Shown here piece after piece: positions 6,934 through 12,940 of a stretch of 13,923 nucleotides of DNA. How positions within the stretch are numbered: position 1 is the first letter of the stretch; each line of letters opens with the position of its first letter. The position numbers and the translations under genes were made by a program. The notes beneath the pieces were generated by a model. The model ran no database searches and had not been told where the DNA came from. It saw only the letters and a program-made list of their open reading frames with translations. This DNA comes from Rhodococcus sp. (in: high G+C Gram-positive bacteria) (GTDB lineage Bacteria > Actinomycetota > Actinomycetes > Mycobacteriales > Mycobacteriaceae): the NCBI GenBank assembly GCA_012515885.1, contig JAAYXN010000242.1, positions 1 through 13,923 of the forward strand. The letters are read 5' to 3'.

Positions 6934-6965
6934 CAGCCACACCGCGTACCAGCCACACCGCGCAC
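6934..6965. repeat. 16-base tandem duplication at the left edge of element copy B
   Basis: CAGCCACACCGCGTAC (6934-6949) is followed directly by CAGCCACACCGCGCAC (6950-6965), 15 of 16 bases identical. The second unit forms the beginning of the copy B stem, and copy A at 2106 begins with the related CCAGCCATATCGCGCAC. It looks like slippage or a target-like duplication at the element's edge. Confidence 0.6.
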
Positions 6966-7031
6966 GCGTTGTCCCTATCGCTGCGAAAACTTCCGGTGCG
7001 GCAGGGAAAACGCGTGCGCGACTGGCCTCGA
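6949..7031. repeat. Dispersed palindromic intergenic element, copy B
   Basis: This is the second copy of the element seen at 2106-2188, in the same orientation. Its core 6960-7019 has two 22-base arms, GCGCACGCGTTGTCCCT... and ...AGGGAAAACGCGTGCGC, with 19 Watson-Crick pairs and one G-T around a 16-base loop. In arm position 8 the pair is C-G here and G-C in copy A, a compensatory change that supports a selected structure. It sits between two converging genes (stop at 6929 on +, stop at 7046 on -), so it may end transcription from both sides. A further small inverted repeat, GACGT-GAG-ACGTC, lies at 7030-7042. There is no T-tract. Confidence 0.75.
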
Positions 7032-7045
7032 CGTGAGACGTCACC

Positions 7046-9028
7046 TCACCAGTGCACGCCAGGAAGCAGTCGTGCGACACGTCGAACTGCGGTGCCAACA
7101 GGGTTGGACTGATGTGGACGCGGCGTAGGTAGTTCAGTGGGCGCAGCCTCTACCTCAGGCTTGGCCTGGCCCTTCGCGGCAGGCGAATCCGGGAACGCGC
7201 GGTGATAGGCGTTCATGACGCGGTCCTTGATTCCTGGCGCGAACACGTGTCCCCACTCGGCGAGAGTGCCTTCGGGCATGTCGATGCGCTTGGGACGCTC
7301 AGTCAACGCGCGCACCACCATCGCCGCGGCACGCTCGGGTGCCATGATGCGGCCCACGTTGTATTCGCCGGTCGGCGCGATCATCGGGGTCGCAACCAGC
7401 GGCATGTGGATCGTGGTGAACGTGATTCCATCCGACAGGGTTTCGGCCGCAGCAGCTTCAGAGAAACCATCCAGCGCGGCCTTACTTCCGACGTAGGCGG
7501 AGAAGCGCGGGGTGCGGGTCTGCACTCCGGCACTGGAAATGTTGACGATATGACCGAAGCGCCGCTGGCGCATTTGCGGCAGCAGCGCCAACACCATACG
7601 GACAGCACCGAAATAGTTGACGGCCATCGTCCGCTCAAAATCGTGCAGACGATCGGTCGAGTAGTACAGGCCGCGGCGGATCGAGCGTCCCGCATTGTTG
7701 ACGAGCATGTCGACGTGGCCGTGCTCGTCGAGGATCTTCTTGACCGTCTGGTCGACGTCCTCGGAATCGGTGATGTCGCACGGGTATCCGTAGGCGGAGC
7801 CGCCATCAGCGCGAATCTGTTCCACGACGGCGTTCAGTTCGTCGACGCGGCGAGCGAGCAGCAGGACCGTGGCGCCCTTCTTCGCTGCCGCGATGGCAGA
7901 GAAATGGCCGATCCCGGACGACGCACCGGTGATGACGACGATGCGTCCGTCCAGTGACTTACGTGAACGATGCGAGCGGTCCAGGTTCGCGAGCCAGTAA
8001 TCCCACAGCACCTGCACGTAATCAGCGAGCGGCGGCACCTCAATGCCGGTGCCAGCGAGTGCTTCCCGAGTCTGTTCGTTGATGAACACGGTGGGCAGGG
8101 CCATGTTGTCGAGCAGTTCGACCGGCGCCCCCATCTTCTTAAACGCGATGCGCCGCGCCTTCTCAAGCGCATCCACCGGCAGGGGCTGCAGGAACGGTTT
8201 AACAAGGCTGCCAGGAAGATCCGCGACGGGCGCGGGTGCACCCGCGGCGCTGGCGAGTGCGGCATACACCTCGCGCATGGGCTGAGGTGTCGGGTTGACG
8301 AGGTGGAAGGCTTGACCGTCACGTCCGGGCGCGAGCATCAACTCGACTGTCGCTGCGGCGACATAGTCGACGGGAACCATGTTGGTGCCGCCCAAATCGG
8401 GCACCGCCATGGGCAGGGCGGTGGGCAGATGGCCCAGCGCTTTGAGTGACGGGAACAGGTAGTAGGGGCCGTCGATCTTGTCGATTTCACCGGTCACCGA
8501 ATGGCCGACGACAGCGGACGGGCGGTAGACGCGCCACCGGAGTCCGTCGGTTTCGCGCACAAGCTTTTCGGCTTCAAACTTGGTGCGGTGGTAGGCGGTG
8601 GGGAAGCCCTGACCGTTGTCGAAGTCTTCTTCCCTGAACTCACCGACGTAGTCGCCAGCGACCGCGACGGAGGAAACGTGGTGCATCGTGGCGTCCAGTT
8701 TCAGCGCGAGGTCAATGACCCGCTGGGTGCCTTCGACGTTGGTGGCGGCCTGCTCGTCACCGACGGTGAGGTCGTAGATCGCGCCGAGGTGCAGGATGTG
8801 CTCCGCTGGCGGCGGGTTCTCGATGCCGAGTCCCGGTTCGGTGAGGTCACCGATGAGCGCGTGGACGCGGTTGCCGCCGTCCAGGGTGCGGGTGATCTGT
8901 TCCAGTTTGTGGACGGAGCTGCGTCGAACGAGGACGTGGATCTCGGCGTGGGGATCGCGGCCGAGCAGGACGGGGAGCACGTTTCGGCCGAGGAACCCTG
9001 TTCCGCCGGTGACGATGTAAGTGGCCAT
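7046..9028 (-). CDS. Two-domain SDR fatty acyl-CoA reductase (Rv3391 / FcrA1 type)
   Basis: This 660-residue protein is a fusion of two short-chain dehydrogenase/reductase domains. It matches in order and length the alcohol-forming acyl-CoA reductases of the Maqu_2507 / Mtb Rv3391 kind (650-661 residues), which reduce fatty acyl-CoA to fatty alcohol with NADPH for wax esters. The N-terminal extended domain has the nucleotide motif TGGTGFLG (7-14) and YHRTK (Tyr146, Lys150). After a linker at about 340-360, the C-terminal classical domain has TGASSGIG (367-374), NNAG (444-447), Ser499 and YVGSK (Tyr512, Lys516). Both active sites look intact. The Pro-rich C-terminal tail ends VARLLPGVHW. The ATG lies 32 bases after the MMPL stop and has a possible promoter of its own. 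The protein is cytosolic or membrane-associated. Acyl-ACP or aldehyde substrates remain possible. Confidence 0.85.
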   Translation of the reverse strand: MATYIVTGGTGFLGRNVLPVLLGRDPHAEIHVLVRRSSVHKLEQITRTLDGGNRVHALIGDLTEPGLGIENPPPAEHILHLGAIYDLTVGDEQAATNVEGTQRVIDLALKLDATMHHVSSVAVAGDYVGEFREEDFDNGQGFPTAYHRTKFEAEKLVRETDGLRWRVYRPSAVVGHSVTGEIDKIDGPYYLFPSLKALGHLPTALPMAVPDLGGTNMVPVDYVAAATVELMLAPGRDGQAFHLVNPTPQPMREVYAALASAAGAPAPVADLPGSLVKPFLQPLPVDALEKARRIAFKKMGAPVELLDNMALPTVFINEQTREALAGTGIEVPPLADYVQVLWDYWLANLDRSHRSRKSLDGRIVVITGASSGIGHFSAIAAAKKGATVLLLARRVDELNAVVEQIRADGGSAYGYPCDITDSEDVDQTVKKILDEHGHVDMLVNNAGRSIRRGLYYSTDRLHDFERTMAVNYFGAVRMVLALLPQMRQRRFGHIVNISSAGVQTRTPRFSAYVGSKAALDGFSEAAAAETLSDGITFTTIHMPLVATPMIAPTGEYNVGRIMAPERAAAMVVRALTERPKRIDMPEGTLAEWGHVFAPGIKDRVMNAYHRAFPDSPAAKGQAKPEVEAAPTELPTPRPHQSNPVGTAVRRVARLLPGVHW

Positions 9029-9034
9029 TCACCG

Positions 9035-9063
9035 AACTTACTTGAAAGTAAGATCAGTGGCTA
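9035..9063 (-). promoter_or_regulatory. Candidate leaderless promoter of the acyl-CoA reductase gene
   Basis: On the minus strand, TAAGTT (9040-9035) lies exactly at -12 to -7 relative to the reductase ATG. This matches the TANNNT -10 pattern expected when transcription begins at the start codon. A 17-base spacer separates it from TAGCCA (9063-9058), a 4 of 6 match to TTGACA. No good Shine-Dalgarno precedes the ATG, which fits a leaderless mRNA. Such mRNAs are common in this group of bacteria. Confidence 0.5.
9037..9052. promoter_or_regulatory. Perfect 16-base palindrome, probable repressor operator
   Basis: CTTACTT-GA-AAGTAAG is a perfect inverted repeat with 7-base arms. It overlaps the proposed -10 element and spacer of the reductase promoter, between the MMPL stop and the reductase ATG. 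Form, length and position resemble TetR-family operators in lipid-metabolism genes. The binding protein is unknown. The TetR encoded at 5771-6394 is one candidate, but its own upstream region has no copy of this sequence. Confidence 0.6.
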
Positions 9064-11181
9064 GTGTCCAATTCCCACTTTCTCGTGCACCCGTTTCATC
9101 CAGGCCGGAGCCCACCAGTTCGCCTCTCCCATCAATTTGACCAGTGACGGCACCAGCAGCATGCGCACGACAGTGGCATCGAGGACGAGAGCGATGATCA
9201 TGCCGACGCCCAGGAACGTCATCACCGACAGACCCGAGATGGTGAAGGCGCCGGTCACCACGATGAGAATCAGCGCGGCCGCCGTCACGATCCGGCCCGT
9301 GCGGGAAGCGCCGAACGTGACCGCGTCTTCGGTGCTCTTGCCTTCAGCGCGCGCCTCCACCATGCGCGACATTAGGAACACTTCGTAGTCGGTAGACAGG
9401 CCAAACACCACCGCCAAGATCAACACAACGAACGTCGGTTCCAGCGGGGATGGGGTCACGCCGAACAGGCCGGCGCCGTGCCCGAGCTGGAAGATCCACG
9501 TCAATGCGCCGAAGGTGGCGGCCAGGCTCAGACCTGCCATGGCAACAGCTTTGACGGGCAGCACGACGGAGCCGAATGCGAGGAACAGCAGAACGAGGGT
9601 GGAGATCACCATGATCGCGATCATCACCGGCAGCCACGCGCGGATCGCGGCATTGCTGTCATCAACTGCTGCTTGACCGCCGCCGACAAGGATCTCGGTC
9701 CCCTCGGGTGCAGCAATGGCCCGCAGGTCACGCACAGCGTTGCTTTGCTCTTCCCGTTCGGCGCCCTGGGCGTAGACGGCGGAGATGGCGATGAGGTCGC
9801 CTTGAGCGCCGAGTACTGACGCTCGGCCGATACCGGGGACAGTGCCCGCTTCGGTCGCGATCGCGGTGCCGTCTGCGAGGTTCGGGGGAGTGTCGGTGGC
9901 CCCGCGCACGATCATGATCGCGCCGTTGCCGGTCGTCGGGAAATCATGCACGAGGATGTCGGTCGCGACGCGGGCCGGATCGTTTTCTGGAAGCGCCGTG
10001 TAGGTGACTTCACCGAAGGACGTTTTGAGGAGCGGCGACGCCATCACCAGTAGTCCGCCGACGATCACGACGGCGATGACTGCTGGCCGCTTCATCACGC
10101 GCGTGACGACTGCGGTCCAGAATCGGCGGGCACGATTTTCGGCGCGATCGGCGGCGCCTTTGTGCCAGGCTAGTGAATTGATGCGGGTGCCGAGGATCGC
10201 CAGTAGTGCGGGCACCAGGGTCAGGGAGAGCACTGCCGCGCTGGCAACTGCCGCCATCGCGCCGTACCCGAGCGATTTGATGACGCCCTGCGGGAACACG
10301 AGCATGCCCGCGAACGCGCAAATGAGCAGCATGCCGGAGAACGCGATCGTGCGTCCTGCGGTGAGCACGGTGCGCTTAGTGGCTTCGCCGGCTTCGTGTC
10401 CGCTACGGAGTTCTTCCCGGAATCGGCCCACAATGAACAGCCCGTAGTCGATGGCCAGACCCAAACCGAGCAGGGACGCGACGTTAACCGCGAACGAACT
10501 GATGTCGGTGAACTCGGTGAGCAGCCGCAAGATCGCAAGCGCAGACACCACGGACATCGCGCCGACAAAGACGGGGACGGCCGCGGCGATCAACCCGCCG
10601 AAAATGAAGAACAGCAACACCAACGTGATAGGCAGGGCAATCGCTTCGGCTTTGATGAGGTCCTTTTGCAGGTGCTGCGTGAAGGCCACACCCACCACGG
10701 AGTTACCGGCGAACTGAACGTCGACGCCGTCGACTTCCAACTGCGGAAGGAGGTCGCTGAAGTTGCCCATCGTGACGCCTGCATTGGGGCCCAGGATGAT
10801 GGCGGCCGCCGCGATCTGGCCGTCGACGGAGCGTAATGACGCCGATGTTTGCGGCGGCCCGGACCAGTACGAGGCCACCGAGTACGGCGACACGTTGGCC
10901 TCGAACTCGTCGAGTGTGGCGGTGACGCGCGGCCCGATGTCCTCGATGCTCTCGCCGTCGCGCGGGGTGTACAGCGCGATGATGTCAGGAGTTTGCGGGC
11001 CCAGTGCCTGTTCGGTGATCCGCGCGACTTCCGCGGATTGGCTTCCCGGGTCGATGAATCCGCCCTGGCTCATCGAGTTGAAGACGCCGCTGCCCCATAT
11101 TCCTGCGAGGATGCCGAGTACAACGGTGAGTCCGACAACCCACCATTTACGAGCAACGACGAACCCGGCCCACCGTGTCAT
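9061..11181 (-). CDS. MMPL-family RND transporter (MmpL/YdfJ-like lipid exporter)
   Basis: This is a roughly 706-residue inner-membrane transporter of the RND superfamily, powered by the proton gradient. Relatives export lipids or small molecules to the mycomembrane. The two-fold MMPL layout is clear: a helix near the N-terminus, a periplasmic loop, a helix cluster, then a repeat. The proton-relay Asp-Tyr pairs are present in both halves: GLAIDYGLF (Asp245-Tyr246) and GLSTDYEVF (Asp598-Tyr599), equivalent to the pairs known in MmpL3. It is shorter than MmpL3 (about 940) because it lacks a long C-terminal cytoplasmic domain, and is closer in size to YdfJ/MmpL11-like members. I chose ATG 11181 because AAGGAAG (11184-11190) stands just upstream and the protein then begins MTRWAGFVVARKWW, as family members do. 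A TTG at 11247 would add 22 unrelated residues. The substrate is unknown. Confidence 0.88.
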   Translation of the reverse strand: MTRWAGFVVARKWWVVGLTVVLGILAGIWGSGVFNSMSQGGFIDPGSQSAEVARITEQALGPQTPDIIALYTPRDGESIEDIGPRVTATLDEFEANVSPYSVASYWSGPPQTSASLRSVDGQIAAAAIILGPNAGVTMGNFSDLLPQLEVDGVDVQFAGNSVVGVAFTQHLQKDLIKAEAIALPITLVLLFFIFGGLIAAAVPVFVGAMSVVSALAILRLLTEFTDISSFAVNVASLLGLGLAIDYGLFIVGRFREELRSGHEAGEATKRTVLTAGRTIAFSGMLLICAFAGMLVFPQGVIKSLGYGAMAAVASAAVLSLTLVPALLAILGTRINSLAWHKGAADRAENRARRFWTAVVTRVMKRPAVIAVVIVGGLLVMASPLLKTSFGEVTYTALPENDPARVATDILVHDFPTTGNGAIMIVRGATDTPPNLADGTAIATEAGTVPGIGRASVLGAQGDLIAISAVYAQGAEREEQSNAVRDLRAIAAPEGTEILVGGGQAAVDDSNAAIRAWLPVMIAIMVISTLVLLFLAFGSVVLPVKAVAMAGLSLAATFGALTWIFQLGHGAGLFGVTPSPLEPTFVVLILAVVFGLSTDYEVFLMSRMVEARAEGKSTEDAVTFGASRTGRIVTAAALILIVVTGAFTISGLSVMTFLGVGMIIALVLDATVVRMLLVPSLVKLMGEANWWAPAWMKRVHEKVGIGH

Positions 11182-11308
11182 GACTTCCTTCACGTCGAAC
11201 AGCACGCAGTCCGCGTTCTGCGGATGCCCAGTTCTGACGATAGTCAACGTTCCTTAGGTGACCCTGAAATCGGGTCGATGAGGGTGATGGACGTCTCGTG
11301 GTAGCGGG
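11182..11308 (-). other. Gap between prpR and the MMPL gene, 127 bp
   Basis: Read on the minus strand, this gap holds TTGACT (11247-11242), which resembles a -35 box and overlaps the TTG of the longer frame. It also holds a small inverted repeat TGAC-TATC-GTCA, a TCCGC-AGAAC-GCGGA hairpin, and the Shine-Dalgarno AAGGAAG before the MMPL ATG. I see no good -10 at the right distance and no T-rich terminator after prpR. Read-through from prpR or a weak internal promoter are both possible. Confidence 0.45.
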
Positions 11309-12733
11309 CTATTCCTGCAGCTGCGGCGGGTAGGGCAGTCGGCTACTGACGTCGACGTCGACCGCCACGCCCCGCCCGATCTGCGGGAAGGCGCGTTGGG
11401 CGCAGCTTGGGCGTTCACATACTTTGCAGCCCGCGCCGATCGGGACCGTCACTGCCGGGTTGTCGATCTGAAGCCCATCGGAATACACGAGGCGGCTCGC
11501 GTGCGTGAGGGCGCAGCCCAGGCCCACCGCGAACGTCCGTTCGGGGGCGCGGAAGCCGTGCCCGCCGTCCTCAGTGGTGCACGCGATCCACAGGTACGTG
11601 CGCCCGTCCGGCATCTGCGCGATTTGTCGACGAATGCGGCCCGGTGTGGCGAACGCGTCGTGCACCACCCAGAGGGGGCAGCTGCCGCCGACTCGGGAGA
11701 AGTGGAACGCGGTCGCGGATTGTCGTTTGGAAATGTTGCCGGCACGGTCGATGCGCACAAAGAAGAACGGCACGCCGCGACGGTTGGGGCGTTGCAGGGT
11801 TGAGAGCCGGTGGCACACGGTTTCGAAACCCACATTGAATTGCACGGCCAGTAGCTCAATGTCGTAGCGCACGCGTTCGGCGGCGTCGAGGAACTTCGTG
11901 TACGGCAGCACCAGGGCGCCCGCGAAATAGTTGGCGAGTCCGATCCGCGCCAGATCCCGCGAGTTGGGGGCGGTCAGTTGGGGTGCTTTCGCGACCTGCG
12001 CGTCAATGGTGTCGCGTTGGGTGAGGAACGCGAGCTGCGTCGCGAGCTGGAAAGCGCGTTGGCCGGAGGTCAACCGGCGCGAGAGGGTCAGTGTGCGGGC
12101 GGCAGCGTTATAGACCCGTTTAGGACCGGGGTCTTCCGGTGCGTCGGTGCGAATGCTCACGGAGATGCGGTGATCTCGCAGCAAGATATTGGCAAGCTGG
12201 GTATCGAGGGAACCCAGTTGTAGGTGGTTCTCGGCGAACATCTCTTCGGCCGCGTTGTCGAGTTCGGCGATGTGGTTGCGGCGGTCGTAAAAAAAGTCGC
12301 GGACGTCCTCAAACGGCATGGGCACGGCCAGTTCTTGAGGTGTCGGAGCCGCGATGTGTTCGCCGTACTGTTCGAGCTGCTCGGTCGCGGCGTGCAGACG
12401 GCGATGCAGTGTGACGAGGGTGCGGCCCACGTCGGGCATGCGGGCGATGAGTTCGCTGATCGCGGCAGCGGTGGGGGCTGCTCCCGATTCGGCGAGAACT
12501 TCGTTCACATCGGCCGCGAGGCGGGCATCGCTGTCGGCGGCAAAAAACTGCGGATCGATATCGAAGGCGGCGCCGATTTTGAGCAGTACGGGCATGGTGA
12601 GCGGACGTTGATCGTTTTCGATCTGGTTGACGTAGCTGGCGGACAGCTCCAACATGCGCGCCAACGCGAGCTGGGTGATTCCGCGTTCTTCGCGCAAGCG
12701 GCGCAATCGGGGGCCGCCGTAAATCTTCTGCAT
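11309..12733 (-). CDS. prpR: PrpR-like regulator of the methylcitrate cycle (XRE HTH, ScfR family)
   Basis: This 474-residue regulator corresponds to Mtb PrpR (Rv1129c) and to RamB-type proteins, which sense short-chain acyl-CoA and control prpDC and the glyoxylate shunt. The N-terminal XRE helix-turn-helix spans about 8-62 (RLRREERGITQLALARMLEL is close to its core, then SASYVNQIEN). A central IrrE-like region follows (about 165-290) without a peptidase HExxH motif, then the ScfR/DUF2083 ligand domain. Near the end is CKVCERPSC (Cys436, 439, 444), with Cys407 before it, matching the cysteines proposed to hold a 4Fe-4S cluster in PrpR. ATG 12733 begins MQKIYGGPRLR, as relatives do, with AGAAGAG upstream. 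A longer frame from 12847 would add 38 residues across the promoter region and is rejected. It is divergent from prpD, its expected target. Confidence 0.88.
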   Translation of the reverse strand: MQKIYGGPRLRRLREERGITQLALARMLELSASYVNQIENDQRPLTMPVLLKIGAAFDIDPQFFAADSDARLAADVNEVLAESGAAPTAAAISELIARMPDVGRTLVTLHRRLHAATEQLEQYGEHIAAPTPQELAVPMPFEDVRDFFYDRRNHIAELDNAAEEMFAENHLQLGSLDTQLANILLRDHRISVSIRTDAPEDPGPKRVYNAAARTLTLSRRLTSGQRAFQLATQLAFLTQRDTIDAQVAKAPQLTAPNSRDLARIGLANYFAGALVLPYTKFLDAAERVRYDIELLAVQFNVGFETVCHRLSTLQRPNRRGVPFFFVRIDRAGNISKRQSATAFHFSRVGGSCPLWVVHDAFATPGRIRRQIAQMPDGRTYLWIACTTEDGGHGFRAPERTFAVGLGCALTHASRLVYSDGLQIDNPAVTVPIGAGCKVCERPSCAQRAFPQIGRGVAVDVDVSSRLPYPPQLQE

Positions 12734-12867
12734 GGGTGTCTCTTCTGGCCGTGGAACGAACATGTGTGGACGGGGTGCTGTGGGGCGTGCACCGCCATGA
12801 ACACCTAAATTCACAACATTTGCAAATATACCTCCATTTGCCCACAAAAATACGCATAAGCTCGGTG

Positions 12868-12896
12868 TTCACAACAAAGCGACGTCTGCATAAACT
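12868..12896 (+). promoter_or_regulatory. Candidate prpD promoter
   Basis: TTCACA (12868-12873) and TAAACT (12891-12896, matching TANNNT) are separated by 17 bases. Transcription would begin near 12903, giving a leader of about 38 bases with AAAGAGG (12924-12930) 10 bases before the GTG. The PrpR box at 12818-12827 lies upstream of the -35, a position suited to activation. Confidence 0.5.
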
Positions 12897-12906
12897 GCGA
12901 ACAGTT
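12893..12906. promoter_or_regulatory. Perfect palindrome over the prpD -10 and start site
   Basis: AACTG-CGAA-CAGTT is a perfect inverted repeat overlapping the proposed -10 and transcription start of prpD. It differs from the TTTGCAAA PrpR box, so a second regulator or an alternative PrpR half-site is possible. The position suits repression. Confidence 0.5.
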
Positions 12907-12940
12907 ATTCATTAACCGCAGTGAAAGAGGCGAACACACA

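Larger units (their letters stand above)
12734..12940. promoter_or_regulatory. Divergent prpR-prpD control region, 207 bp
   Basis: This region holds both promoters and the expected PrpR sites. ATTTGCAAAT (12818-12827) is a perfect palindrome containing TTTGCAAA, the sequence reported as the PrpR target in mycobacteria. A looser TTTG-CCCA-CAAA follows at 12837-12848. A 9-base direct repeat TTCACAACA occurs at 12810-12818 and 12868-12876. On the minus strand TATATT (12830-12825) could be the prpR -10 and overlaps the PrpR box, which would give autoregulation, but its -35 is poor. Confidence 0.7.

Noticed and set aside
6521..7036. Plus-strand 171-residue Arg/Pro-rich frame overlapping the four-helix protein and copy B
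   Set aside because: It has the composition of an out-of-frame GC-rich reading and crosses the stem-loop element. The 6402 frame has a coherent membrane pattern.
7202..7957. Plus-strand 251-residue frame opposite the reductase C-terminal domain
   Set aside because: It is a shadow of the SDR domain, with no motif and no independent start signal.
8501..9064. Plus-strand 187-residue frame opposite the reductase 5' end
   Set aside because: It is antisense to the conserved Rossmann motif region. Its Val/Asp-rich composition mirrors the reverse codons.
11182..11247. 22-residue extension of the MMPL protein from a TTG at 11247
   Set aside because: An AAGGA does precede it, but family members begin at the MTRW-like start. 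ATG 11181 has AAGGAAG directly upstream, and the extra residues look unrelated. The alternative cannot be fully excluded.
12224..12808. Plus-strand frame (194 residues) and minus-strand frame 12309-12872 (187 residues) over prpR
   Set aside because: Both are alternative-frame reflections of the PrpR N-terminal region, with Arg/His/Ala-rich composition and no recognisable domain.
12734..12847. 38-residue N-terminal extension of PrpR from an ATG at 12847
   Set aside because: It would run across the PrpR box and promoter region, has no similarity to the family start, and MQKIYGG at 12733 is the usual PrpR/RamB-type beginning with a ribosome binding site.
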